Assembly (NCBI GenBank): GCA_965116935.1 | Contig: OZ220737.1 | Location: forward strand, 1,798,001-1,862,000 | Length of the DNA: 64,000 nt | From: VXYL01 sp965116935 | GTDB taxonomy: Bacteria > Pseudomonadota > Gammaproteobacteria > Pseudomonadales > Azotimanducaceae | Direction: 5' to 3' | In this document: positions 51,469 through 59,892 of the stretch, one piece after another | Layout: each line of letters begins with the position of its first letter | How positions within the stretch are numbered: the stretch's first letter is position 1 | Translations under genes and position numbers: made by a program | Notes under the pieces: generated by a model | Database searches by the model: none | Told to the model about the DNA's origin: nothing | Seen by the model: the letters and a program-made list of their open reading frames with translations, nothing else

Positions 51469-51915
51469 ATGTTGCGCCTTTGCGTGGCGCTGGCTGCGGT
51501 TGTCTTGATCGCGGGCTGCGAGCCATTGTGGGTGTTGCCAGGGGGTGCGCTTGGAGGGACCGAGTCCCGCGTGCCGGCTGATTGGGGGTTCAGCGATGCG
51601 GTGGACACGGTGCAGCTCGAAACCGGCGCGGACGCCTACTCGGTGAATGTGTGGGGCGTGGCGGTGGGGCCGCACTTCTACGTCGCCTCGTCGCGAGGCG
51701 GGGGCTCGCGCTGGGCACAGCACATCGTCGAGACGCCGGCCGTGCGGCTTCGCATCGACGATGCGGTCTATCCCCTGCGCGCCTCTCGGGTCGAGGACGA
51801 AGCGGAACTCGCGACCGTGGTCGCCGCCTACGTTCGCAAATACGAGGTGGAGCAGGACGAGAACTTCGTCACCGCCGCTTGGGTGTTTCGTCTCGATGCC
51901 CGGGAGGGCTCTTGA
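51469..51915 (+). CDS. Lipoprotein with nitroreductase/DUF385-like domain
   Basis: 148 residues from ATG 51469; an in-frame ATG at 51409 with GGGAGGC upstream would add 20 residues. The signal peptide ends in the lipobox LIAGC. The mature part (YSVNVWGVAVGPHFYVAS, RWAQHIVETPAVRLRIDDAV, AELATVVAAYVRKYE) resembles the split-barrel fold of deazaflavin-dependent nitroreductase (DUF385)-like proteins. Whether it binds a cofactor is unknown. It is followed after 56 bases by a phospholipid synthase on the same strand. Confidence 0.65.
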   Translation: MLRLCVALAAVVLIAGCEPLWVLPGGALGGTESRVPADWGFSDAVDTVQLETGADAYSVNVWGVAVGPHFYVASSRGGGSRWAQHIVETPAVRLRIDDAVYPLRASRVEDEAELATVVAAYVRKYEVEQDENFVTAAWVFRLDAREGS

Positions 51916-51971
51916 GAGCGTTTCGGGGCCGGCGCTCGCGGCCGGGCCGGGCCTGTAGTCCCGCCTAGGCC

Positions 51972-52592
51972 ATGCCGGCGCAGGAACGACGATTCGGGGA
52001 CTGGCTGACGGCCGCCAACGCGGTGTCGGTGGCGCGCCTCGTCGCCGCGCCCTATTCGCTGATGGTGGCGTTGGACGAGCGCTGGCTGCTCGCGAGCGTC
52101 ATCTTCGTGGGCGCGGTGGGGTCCGACATGCTCGATGGCTATCTTGCCCGCAGTGCCGGCAGGGAGTCGGCGCTCGGGGGCCTCCTCGACCACTCCGCCG
52201 ATGCCATCTACGTCACCCTCACCTTGTGGGCCTTGGCGCACACGGGCGTCATACCAGGCTTCCTGCCATTCCTCATCGGCTGCGCCTTCCTGCAATACGT
52301 GCTCGATTCCCGCGCCATGACGGGCCAGCCGCTCAGAACCAGTCGTCTCGGACGCTACAACGGCATCGCCTACTTCGTCCTGGTGGGAGTCATCGTCATC
52401 CGCAATGCCCTGAACGCGACCTGGCTGCCGGACGACGCGATCTGGCTCTTTGGCCTCGTGCTCCTGACCACGACCTTCCTTTCCATGTTCGAGCGCCTGC
52501 ACGCCATGATGAACCCCGGCTCAGCACCCCTGTACGCAGCGTGGTGGCGGCGCCTCCGTGGCGGAAGCTCGGGCAAGGAAAGTGGGGAATAA
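51972..52592 (+). CDS. CDP-alcohol phosphatidyltransferase family protein
   Basis: 206 residues. The full signature D-x2-D-G-x2-A-R-x8-G-x3-D-x3-D is present (SDMLDGYLARSAG then GGLLDHSAD), and about six TMs follow the usual pattern. These membrane enzymes move a phosphatidyl group from CDP-diacylglycerol to an alcohol such as glycerol phosphate or inositol phosphate; the acceptor cannot be told. It is shorter at the N-terminus than PgsA in some families. Confidence 0.88.
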   Translation: MPAQERRFGDWLTAANAVSVARLVAAPYSLMVALDERWLLASVIFVGAVGSDMLDGYLARSAGRESALGGLLDHSADAIYVTLTLWALAHTGVIPGFLPFLIGCAFLQYVLDSRAMTGQPLRTSRLGRYNGIAYFVLVGVIVIRNALNATWLPDDAIWLFGLVLLTTTFLSMFERLHAMMNPGSAPLYAAWWRRLRGGSSGKESGE

Positions 52593-52622
52593 GCGGCGCG
52601 TCACCTAACGACGCCGATAGAT

Positions 52623-52750
52623 TCGACACGGGACGGGACAAGCCCGTCCCCACGAGGAATGCGCTAGAACGCCCGACGGATTCGGCGCGACCGACACCGC
52701 CACGTCGGAAAAGGGCCTCTTGGGGGCGAGGGCATCTTGCCCTCGCGCGG
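52623..52750. repeat. Family A doublet and family B palindrome upstream of hicAB
   Basis: CGACACGGGACGGGACAAGCCCGTCCC with its spacer GAACGCCCGACGGATTCGGCG (52623-52690), then GGGGGCGAGGGCATCTTGCCCTCGCGCGG (52722-52750), which runs into the truncated hicA. Confidence 0.75.
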
Positions 52751-52883
52751 CAGCCACTGGCAGTTCCGCCACCCCACCATCGCCGGGCGGGTTACTAGCC
52801 CCCATCCGCGCAAAGACTTCGGCCGCAACACCGCGGCATCCATCTACGACCAGGCCAACTGGCCCGCCGACCGAAGGAGCTGA
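52746..52883 (+). pseudogene. hicA: HicA toxin, 5'-truncated
   Basis: The last 45 codons of a HicA-type mRNA interferase are clear: RGSHWQFRHPTIAGRVTSPH with the catalytic His in GSHWQF, then PRKDFGRNTAASIYDQA. Everything upstream has been replaced by a family B repeat (the CGCGG of which forms the first codons), and no start codon is in frame. The gene ends 5 bases before hicB. The toxin is therefore presumably lost. Confidence 0.75.
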
Positions 52884-52888
52884 ACACC

Positions 52889-53422
52889 ATGCGCTACCTC
52901 GCCTTCCTCGAACCCACCGAAGACGGCTACGGCGTCAGCTTTCCGGACGTCCCGGGATGCATCTCTGCCGGCGACACCGTCGACGACGCCATCGAGCAGG
53001 GTGCCGAAGCCCTCGGGTTCCACGCCACCGGCCTCCGCGAGGACGACCTCGCCCTTCCTAGCCCGCGCTCGGCCGACGCAATATGCGCCGATCCCTCCTG
53101 CCGGGAGCTTCGCCGGGTCGCCCAGCTCGTCTGGATCCCGCTCATCCTTCCCGAAGACTCGCCCCAGCGCGTCGACATCACCCTCGACGCGTCGCTCGTC
53201 GACGCCCTCGACGCCACCGCGGAGCACCAGGGCACCACGCGCTCGGCCTTCATCGCCCGCGCCGCCCGCCGCGAGATACTCCACACCACCTGCCCCCCTC
53301 TAGGAGCGCCGCAACACCCAGCCCCCACCAAGCCAAGAGCTAGCAGCCTGTCGGACTTGTGCGCGGGCGGGCCTTCGGAGGGAAGGCATCCTGCCTTCTC
53401 TGCGCGCCCTCTGGCGCGCTGA
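52889..53422 (+). CDS. hicB: HicB-family antitoxin with repeat-derived C-terminal extension
   Basis: 177 residues from ATG 52889. The HicB fold is MRYLAFLEPTEDGYGVSFPD, VPGCISAGDTVDDAIEQGAE. A C-terminal ribbon-helix-helix follows (RVDITLDASLVDALDATAEH, RSAFIARAARREI). From about residue 150 the sequence ASSLSDLCAGGPSEGRHPAF is encoded by the composite repeat at 53338, so the original stop has been lost and about 27 residues added. The partner toxin is truncated. It may persist as an orphan repressor. Confidence 0.8.
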   Translation: MRYLAFLEPTEDGYGVSFPDVPGCISAGDTVDDAIEQGAEALGFHATGLREDDLALPSPRSADAICADPSCRELRRVAQLVWIPLILPEDSPQRVDITLDASLVDALDATAEHQGTTRSAFIARAARREILHTTCPPLGAPQHPAPTKPRASSLSDLCAGGPSEGRHPAFSARPLAR

Positions 53423-53504
53423 CCGCGACTTGCAATGAGAAGGCGCCTAACGGCGCCAGGGAAGGCAGAATGCCTTCCCTCCAAAGGCCCGCCTTGTTCA
53501 CGGG
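53338..53504. repeat. Composite repeat, copy 2
   Basis: Nearly the same as 50500-50660: GCAGCCTGTCGGACTTGTGC, palindromes of family B and a GGCGCC...GGCGCC hairpin, ending at the CTAG of the IS1182-type element. Its first 85 bases are read as the C-terminus of hicB. Confidence 0.85.
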
Positions 53505-54647
53505 CTAGCAGTCTGTCGGACTTTGCGGCCCGATGTGAACGGACGGTTCGTGGGGTGCATTCTGGTCTCCCCGTTGCGCCGACAGGCGGGCCTTGCCTGG
53601 CGGACGCATCGTCGTTTTCGGCGGTCGGAGACGGCGGCAGGAGGCGGCAATGGCGTTGTCCGGCGCCTGGGGTCGGCAGGGAGCCGGAGCCTGCGCCGGT
53701 CTTCACGCCTTCATGAGGTTTTTCATCCGCTTGCAGTTGTACGCCAGCATCACCAGGGCCCACTCGCCCTCCACCTTCTCGATGCCCCGCAGCAGGAACT
53801 GCCGGAACCCCATCGCCTGCTTCACCACCCCGAACACCGGCTCCACCGTGTGCTTGCGCAGACGGTAGCGCTCCCGGCTCTCCGGCCGCTCCAGTCTCTC
53901 CCGCATCGTCCGGAGCCACTCCGCAGCTCCGCCCGCTCTTTTTAGCTCCGCGCACGCCCGGTCCAGCTTCGCCTTCAGCGCCTCCCGACGCGAAAGCTCC
54001 GCCGGAAGTCGCTGCGAATCCGTCTCGTCCGACGCGTCCGCCCGCTCCGCCTCCGCCAGCAGCCCGTCGATCTCCGCCTGCAGCTGCGCCCGAAGCTCCT
54101 GCGCCCGGTCGTGGCGGATGCCGTTGCGCAGGTTCGCGTTCGCGTCCACCTTCGTACCGTCCACGCTCACCGTCCCCACCCGAAGCAGCCGCAGCTCCTT
54201 CGCCAGCAGCAGAACCTGCAGGAACGCCTCCGAAACCGCCTCGAAGTTCTCCCGACGGAACTTGCAGATCGTGTCGTGATCCGGGTGCCGGTCCGCCGTC
54301 AGGTACCGAACGCAGAGGTCCCGGTGCGTCGCACGCTCGATCCGACGGGAGCCGAAAATCCCGTTCGCGCAGCAGTACACCAGCAGCGCAAGCATCATCC
54401 GAGGGTGGTACTGCGCAGAGCTCGTGCCGCGCTCGTTCACCCGGAAACGCGACATCGACACCCGCTCCACCGCCTCCAGGACGAAATGCACCAGATCGTC
54501 CTCCGGCACCCAGTCTCGCATGTCCGGCGGCAAAAGGCACGGCTGGCTTCGATCCGACGACATGAACTTCGCGGCATGGGAAGCCACCTCCTCCGCAGCA
54601 AGCCACATCCTATGGCGAGCAGGCACCAAAGTCCGACAGACTGCTAG
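53505..54647 (-). mobile_element. IS1182-family element, internally deleted
   Basis: 1143 bp with perfect 21-bp inverted ends CTAGCAGTCTGTCGGACTTTG (53505-53525) and its complement (54627-54647). The outer CTAG may be the target duplication. The transposase gene lacks the central region (next entry), so the element is probably non-autonomous. Confidence 0.85.
53703..54629 (-). pseudogene. IS1182-family transposase with central deletion
   Basis: 308 residues in one open frame. The N-terminal domain (LLPPDMRDWVPEDDLVHFVL, SSAQYHPRMMLALLVYCCAN, DRHPDHDTICKFRRENF) and first catalytic Asp in TVSVDGTKVDANAN are intact, and the C-terminal block with the catalytic Glu (HTVEPVFGVVKQAMGF) is present. 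They are joined by KLDRACAELKRAGGAAEWLR, whereas relatives of 430-480 residues have about 130 more residues there including the second Asp. An in-frame deletion is inferred; transposition activity is unlikely. Confidence 0.8.
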
Positions 54648-54980
54648 CGTCCCAGAACGTCACTTCGTGACCTTCTGGCGACGCAAGCTCTTGGGCGACT
54701 CGTTGGTGTTGACTCGGCTTCTGTGGGTAGTTTCCTTTTATATCAACGTATTAGGAGATTTTGTTCCATGGAAGGAATGCGTCGAGACGCACCGTTGGAT
54801 TCGCCACGGGCCTCGTAGGGGCCGGGCTTGTCCCCGTCCGTGTTGAATGCGCCGACCGTCCCCGGATTACGCGCCTGTCGGCGCGTTGGGAGGGCGAGAC
54901 GCCCTCCCCCCAAGGGGCCCCGACTTCGAGCCACATCACGAACACATCAACGTGTTGCGTGATTTGCTCCATGGGAGGCG
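54648..54980. repeat. Intergenic repeats (families A and B)
   Basis: After a short AT-rich stretch (TTTTATATCAACGTATTAGG, 54737-54756), a family A module CTCGTAGGGGCCGGGCTTGTCCCC with spacer GTGTTGAATGCGCCGACC (54812-54860), then GCGCCTGTCGGCGC and GGGAGGGCGAGACGCCCTCCC (54880-54909). No gene. Confidence 0.65.
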
Positions 54981-56078
54981 TCAGCCGAACAGTTCCTTGT
55001 TTGCCTTCGGCAGGAACAGGACGCCGATGTGGGCGTTGAAGAGGACGAAGAAGGTGTGCATCACGAGGCTGAAGGCGCCGACTTCGGGGTAGTCCGGGAA
55101 CAGCACGGTCCAGAGCAGGAGCGCTCCGGCGTGGAATGGCAGCGGCAGCGCCGCGGCGAGGAAGATCACTGGCAGGAATGCCAGCATCTGGCCCAGGCTC
55201 GCCTGCACCTGGAAGAGTTCGAGTGCCACGGTGTACACGACCACCGCACCGAGCAGGTTGGGGGCCTTGAAGAGCACTACCAGCAGGTAGTGGATCGGCC
55301 GGGCACGGCGGAACGCCCTGAGCAGCGGCTTGTTGCGTAGGCCCGTGCCGTCGTCGTCGCCATTGGCGCCGGCGCGGAACCAGGCGATGTGGAGCGGCAG
55401 GTAGATGGCCGCGACGGCGAGGATGATGGGGAAGATCCAATCGAGCGGCAGCAGCTTCGATGCCTCTTGCAGCAGGTGGAAGTTCAGCGCCACGCCGATG
55501 GCGGAGAACATCAGGAGCTGATACACCTCCATGAGGCCCAGGAAGATCATGCTCGACAGCGTCTCCCAGCCGGGGGTGTTGTGGCGCTTTAATAGGTAAA
55601 GCGTCATGGCACCCTTGCCCACCTGCTCGTTCACGAGCGACAGGATGTAGGCGCTCGCCCGAATCGGCAGCATGTGGCCGAAGCGCAGCCCAGAGGCGTT
55701 GAACCAGCGGATCACGCGCCAAGTGGCGTGGCTGTCGACGAGGAAGAAGAACACCGAGTAGGGCATCATCACGGCAAGCCAGAGCACCCAGTCGGCGCCG
55801 GCGAAGAAATCGATCAGGTACTCGAATGCGGTGGCATCCTGACGCGCCGCCGCGGCTTCGATGCGGGTGTACACGAGCCAAAAGCAGGCCGCCGCCGCCA
55901 CCCACGTGGCGGCGCGAAACACCCACGACCACGGCGACCGTTTGGCTTGCGCGCCTGTCGGCGCGTTGGAGGGCGAGACGCCCTCCGTCCGCGGAGTCGC
56001 CTCGTCGTCAGCCTGCTGGGCTTGCGCGCCGGGAGTCGCCTTGCCCTCGATCGGCTCCTCGGACTGCTGCTCGCTCAC
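54981..56078 (-). CDS. Integral membrane protein, lysylphosphatidylglycerol synthase TM / flippase-like
   Basis: 365 residues from GTG 56078. The N-terminal 45 residues are hydrophilic; then about eight TMs with INEQ-like SLVNEQVGKGAMTLYLLKRH, a motif region of LPG-synthase TM (UPF0104)-like membrane proteins, and LVMHTFFVLFNAHIGVLFLP near the end. Residues about 29-46 (RTEGVSPSNAPTGAQAKR) are encoded by a family B repeat inserted in frame (55948-55990). The stop of the upstream GNAT gene overlaps the start as GTGA. Role, perhaps lipid or polymer transport, is unknown. Confidence 0.7.
   Translation of the reverse strand: MSEQQSEEPIEGKATPGAQAQQADDEATPRTEGVSPSNAPTGAQAKRSPWSWVFRAATWVAAAACFWLVYTRIEAAAARQDATAFEYLIDFFAGADWVLWLAVMMPYSVFFFLVDSHATWRVIRWFNASGLRFGHMLPIRASAYILSLVNEQVGKGAMTLYLLKRHNTPGWETLSSMIFLGLMEVYQLLMFSAIGVALNFHLLQEASKLLPLDWIFPIILAVAAIYLPLHIAWFRAGANGDDDGTGLRNKPLLRAFRRARPIHYLLVVLFKAPNLLGAVVVYTVALELFQVQASLGQMLAFLPVIFLAAALPLPFHAGALLLWTVLFPDYPEVGAFSLVMHTFFVLFNAHIGVLFLPKANKELFG
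55948..55990. repeat. Family B/C repeat inside a coding sequence
   Basis: GCGCGCCTGTCGGCGCGTT then GGAGGGCGAGACGCCCTCC, almost the same as the intergenic copy at 54878-54909. Confidence 0.8.
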
Positions 56079-56761
56079 AGCCGCACCAGGATCTTCATGG
56101 TCAGGTCCGCTCGCTTGACGAAACCAAGGCTCTCATAGACGCGAATCGCCTGCCGTTCCGACGGGCTGCCGGCGCGCACATGCAGGAAGGGCAGGGCACC
56201 GGCGGCATGCTGCCGGCGCACGATCTCCCGCACGAGGGCGCGAGCGTACCCCTTCCCGGCATGTTCCGGCAGCGTACAGACGGCGCTCACCTCGCGGTGG
56301 CCGGCGAAGGCCAGCCGTTCGCCCGTCATGCTGACGAGCTTGCCGGCGACGTCGATGCCGATGTAGTCGCCGAAGCGCCACGTCTGCATCTCGAACGGGC
56401 CCGGATCCGTCGCCTTCACCAGTTCGTACATTTCCTGGGCGCGGCTGCCGTCGAGTTCGAGGAAGTCCGGGTCGTCATCGCCGGGCTCGGGCGGTGAAGG
56501 GCACACCCATTGCGACAGCGTCACCGTGGTCGCCAGCCGCCAGTCGGGAGAGCGGTCCGCATCGCCGCAGACGAAGACGGCACAGAACTCGCGTGGCTCG
56601 AACAGCCCCGCAAGCTCGGCAAGTGCGGCATCGCTCGCGTCCGCAAGTCCGGCGATCGGCGACACATCGGCAGGAAACCGCCCGGCACGCTGGGCCGCCG
56701 TGCCCAAGTGCCCCTGCGGGCCGACAAGGGCGTGCCAGGCCGGATTGTCGAGTTCATGCAT
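56075..56761 (-). CDS. GNAT-family N-acetyltransferase (FR47-like)
   Basis: 228 residues from ATG 56761. The N-terminal half is a degenerate GNAT-like fold (WRLATTVTLSQWVCPSPPEP). The C-terminal half has the acetyl-CoA site: VSAVCTLPEHAGKGYARALV with R/Q-x-x-G-x-G/A equivalent HAGKGYA, and FLHVRAGSPSERQAIRVYES then LGFVKR. Substrate unknown; amino-acid-like small molecules are typical of FR47 proteins. It sits between the MFS transporter and the flippase-like protein. Confidence 0.85.
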   Translation of the reverse strand: MHELDNPAWHALVGPQGHLGTAAQRAGRFPADVSPIAGLADASDAALAELAGLFEPREFCAVFVCGDADRSPDWRLATTVTLSQWVCPSPPEPGDDDPDFLELDGSRAQEMYELVKATDPGPFEMQTWRFGDYIGIDVAGKLVSMTGERLAFAGHREVSAVCTLPEHAGKGYARALVREIVRRQHAAGALPFLHVRAGSPSERQAIRVYESLGFVKRADLTMKILVRL

Positions 56762-56832
56762 GGCTGCCCTACTCGCCCAAGAAGCGCCTGTCGGCGCTTG
56801 GCGTTGTTGGATCGTGCCGGACGGGCGCCATG

Positions 56833-58077
56833 CTACTTCAGTGGCTCGAAGCCGGAGTCGATGCGGCGGACGCCAGCGAGCAGGAACCAAAGCACCAGCG
56901 TTCCCACCATCAGCAGCCCTCCGGAGAGGCCAATACCACCGGCCACCCCCCAATGCTCCGCCACCCAGCCGATGGGCAGGATGCCGAGGGGCATGAGGCC
57001 GTGGGACATCATGTCGATGCTCATCACCCGGCCGCGCATCTCCCGGGTCACCTGAAGCTGCACGATGCTGCGGTTCATGGACATGTTGAAGGCGGAGATG
57101 AAGCCGACCAAGCCCACCACCACGAGCGCCGCCAGCATGGTCGCGGTGACGCCGAATCCGGCCACCAGCGCACCCCAGAGCAGGGTGCTGGCGAAGAGCC
57201 ACACTCCTTTGTGCCGAAACTCGCCCATCTTGGCGAGCGCAAGGGAACCGAGAATGGCGCCAGTGCCCATCGCCGCCATAAGGATGCCGAGATCGTCCGG
57301 GCCGCCGGCGAGCACGTCGGTGTTGAATGCGGGCAGGAAAGTGTTGACCGACATGCCAAACAGGAACGGCAGGATGGAAAGCGCGATGAGTCCGCCCACC
57401 ACCGGCGAGTGCGCGGCGTAGGTCAGCCCCTCCCAAACATCGCGCAAGGGGCTCGCCCGACCCGTCCCCAACGGATGCCCCGGATGATGGATGAACAGCA
57501 CCGTCACCGAGGAAACGAGATAAAGCGCCGACAGCACCAGATAGACGAGGCCGACACCAAAGGCACTGGTTTTGTCGCCGCCGGCGAAGACGGCGATCAT
57601 CAGCCCCGCAAGGGCAGGGCCCAGGATGCGGGCGATGTTCCACGACGCCATGTTGAAGGCCATGGCGTTGAACATCAGTCCTTCGCCGACGATTTCCGGG
57701 ATGAACGCCGTGCGTGCCGGCATCGACAGCGCCAGCACCGTGCCGTTCAGGAACCCCACCCAGATGAAGTCGAAGAAAGTGACCTTGCCGGTGATGATGA
57801 TGACGGCCATCACCAGCGTCGCGACACCGTTCAGCGCCTGCGACCAAAGCAAGAGCGGCTTCTTGCGCACCCGGTCCGCCAGCACGCCGCCGATGAGGGA
57901 GAAGAATATCTGCGGCGCGGTGAAGGCGAAGGTGACCAAGGCGAGGTTCATGGTGGAGACGGTCATCTCATACACCAGCCACCCCTGCGCCACGAGCTGC
58001 ATGTTCATGGCGAAGGCGGAGCCGGCCTGGCCCGTCCACAGCAGCAGATAGTCGCGGTTCTTGAGCGAGGCGAACAT
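56833..58077 (-). CDS. MFS transporter (enterobactin exporter-like / DHA3 group)
   Basis: 414 residues from ATG 58077; the frame continues upstream but only as repeat-derived sequence. About 12 TMs; FASLKNRDYLLLWTGQAGSA starts TM1, the loop 2-3 motif is GVLADRVRKKPLLLWSQALN, and VTREMRGRVMSIDMMSHGLM follows mid-protein. This pattern is typical of drug or siderophore exporters of the DHA3/EntS-like group. Substrate unknown. Lies 137 bases downstream of the aldolase gene. Confidence 0.88.
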   Translation of the reverse strand: MFASLKNRDYLLLWTGQAGSAFAMNMQLVAQGWLVYEMTVSTMNLALVTFAFTAPQIFFSLIGGVLADRVRKKPLLLWSQALNGVATLVMAVIIITGKVTFFDFIWVGFLNGTVLALSMPARTAFIPEIVGEGLMFNAMAFNMASWNIARILGPALAGLMIAVFAGGDKTSAFGVGLVYLVLSALYLVSSVTVLFIHHPGHPLGTGRASPLRDVWEGLTYAAHSPVVGGLIALSILPFLFGMSVNTFLPAFNTDVLAGGPDDLGILMAAMGTGAILGSLALAKMGEFRHKGVWLFASTLLWGALVAGFGVTATMLAALVVVGLVGFISAFNMSMNRSIVQLQVTREMRGRVMSIDMMSHGLMPLGILPIGWVAEHWGVAGGIGLSGGLLMVGTLVLWFLLAGVRRIDSGFEPLK

Positions 58078-58214
58078 CGAGCTGTCCGCACTCACGATGC
58101 CGGCGCGCCCTACCGGGCGCGTTGGAAGTTCTGCTGGCGCAGAACTTCTGCGTTGCGAGTTTTGTCCCTGCGCTACGGGGCGCGCCGGCGTCTCCGTTGC
58201 CGAGGAGCTTGCAT
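58078..58214. repeat. Short repeats between MFS and aldolase genes
   Basis: GGCGCGCCCTACCGGGCGCGTTGG (family C) and GAAGTTCTG-CTGGC-GCAGAACTTC hairpin. Confidence 0.6.
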
Positions 58215-59051
58215 TCACGCGACTTGCGCGTCGCGAAGCTCCGCCAATTGCGGGCTGCCGGTGCTGATGCGCACACCGGCGGCGATCCTGGCCGCCATGT
58301 TGTCCTCGCTGACGCCGTCGAGAAAGGCGATGCCAGCCTTGCGACAGGCGTCGAACACACGCTCCCGCGCCGCCTGCAGTTCGGGACGGGCGAAGTCGGC
58401 CGGGGTGCCACGGTAGCCGTGCGACATGGACATGTCTGCCGGCCCCCATTCGGCAAAGGCGATGCCGGGCACGGCGGTGGTCTCGTAGGCATTGGCGAGG
58501 GCACGCCGGTTCTCGATCTTGAGGCCGAGGAGCAGTTCGCCGTCGGGATTGAGCGGCCAAGGATCGGCGCGATCAAGGTACTCGTCCGCCCCGATGCCCC
58601 AAACCGCGCCGGCGCTGCCTTGCGCTCCGGCGCCCCGGGTGCCGCCGCGGAAGGTGTAGCGGGCGGCTTCCACGAAGGCGCGCACAGCATCCACGTTTTC
58701 GGCATGGCAAAGCAGCAGCCCATGCACGCCGCAGCCGAGAATCTGCCGCACCTGCCAGGCGTTGGCGCGGACGAGGGCCTCGCTCGCGCCTTCGACCGGC
58801 AGTTCGACGATCACCGCTGGCTTGGGCCGTCCTTGGGGCGCTGGCGACTCGCCCCAGCCCTGCATGAAGGCACCGAGGCCGGCAAGGTCAAGAACGCCGT
58901 GTTCCATGCCGATGTTGATGTAGTCCGCCCAGGACGACACCGCCCGGTTTCCCGCTTCCCGGGTCAGCTCGGCACCGGTGTGGCCGCCGGTGTAGAGCAC
59001 GAGTTCGTCGCGTTCGAGGCGAGCGATGGCAGCGTTGATCCGGTCTGGCAT
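58215..59051 (-). CDS. HpcH/HpaI aldolase/citrate lyase family protein
   Basis: 278 residues from ATG 59051. The TIM-barrel features are AVIVELPVEGASEALVRANA, LGCGVHGLLLCHAENVDAVR, a metal-binding Glu/Asp pair in LGLKIENRRAL and FAEWGPADMSMSHGYRG. Such enzymes cleave 2-keto-3-deoxy acids or related aldols with a divalent metal. Substrate unknown. An alternative start at 59096 would add 15 residues. Confidence 0.88.
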   Translation of the reverse strand: MPDRINAAIARLERDELVLYTGGHTGAELTREAGNRAVSSWADYINIGMEHGVLDLAGLGAFMQGWGESPAPQGRPKPAVIVELPVEGASEALVRANAWQVRQILGCGVHGLLLCHAENVDAVRAFVEAARYTFRGGTRGAGAQGSAGAVWGIGADEYLDRADPWPLNPDGELLLGLKIENRRALANAYETTAVPGIAFAEWGPADMSMSHGYRGTPADFARPELQAARERVFDACRKAGIAFLDGVSEDNMAARIAAGVRISTGSPQLAELRDAQVA

Positions 59052-59483
59052 GGCGAGAACCTTAAGGGCTGCGGGCAGGACGAAACAGCCTACCACGGCG
59101 GCGCTAGGCTACAGGAACCCCGACTGCCAACGCGCCCTCGGGGCGCGCCGTAACGCGCCGCGAGGCGCGTCCGTGCGCAAGCGCATTCCTGCCAACCTGC
59201 GCGCCTATCGGCGCTTGGAGGGCGGGACGCCCTATACCCTTTCGGTTGCCTCGATTGGGTCTTTGTCCGGATCGAGGGGCGGCTGGCCGGGAGCGCCTCG
59301 GGACGCCCATGCGACGGTGATCGCTCAGCGAGGATGCGCGCCCCGGCCGGCACTTCATCCGCGACCGGACCCCCAGAAGAGAGTCAGCGCCACGAGCGCC
59401 GGCACAGGGACGGGAGGCGTTCGCGGACATGCCCGTGGGCATGGTGGCGGAATGGGGCCGTCACCCTCCAGTCCGGAAAGTCC
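59052..59483. other. Repeat-bearing gap before the IS110 fragment
   Basis: Contains family C palindromes CCAACGCGCCC-TCG-GGGCGCG and ACGCGCCGCGAGGCGCGT (59123-59170) and a family B copy GGCGCTTGGAGGGCGGGACGCCCT (59210-59233). The rest shows no gene. Confidence 0.5.
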
Positions 59484-59726
59484 CGCCGCGTCGTCCGACG
59501 CGCGTCCGTCGACCCCGAACTGCGCAACGCCATGTACCACTGCGCCAGGGTCGCCAAGAACCGAGACCCCGGCCTCCGCGCCGTCTACGACCGACTCCGC
59601 CAGCGAGGACACCGCGACGCCCGCGCCCTGCGCACCGCCGCCGACTGCATCCTCCGCGCCGTCTGCGCCATCCTCGAGAGCCGGAAGCCTTGGGACCCCT
59701 CCATCCGACAGACCGACGCCGCCTGA
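59484..59726 (+). pseudogene. IS110-family transposase C-terminal fragment
   Basis: About 80 codons: RRASVDPELRNAMYHCARVA, NRDPGLRAVYDRLRQRGHRD, ARALRTAADCILRAVCAILE, then KPWDPS. This is the end of the Transposase_20 domain of IS110 elements. The catalytic N-terminal DEDD part and both IS ends are missing. Remnant. Confidence 0.75.
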
Positions 59727-59892
59727 CTCGACGTCCGTCGGAGCCGCCAGACAGAGAGACGCAAATCACGCAAAAGCCCAACCCGAAAAACTTGCCAAGG
59801 GGAAGAGAGTCCTCGCCCCAAGTGGGCCGTGCGGAAGCGGCGGTGTCAGTTCGTTGTGCATCAGCGACCCGGCGTCCGCGGCGGGCTAGAGA

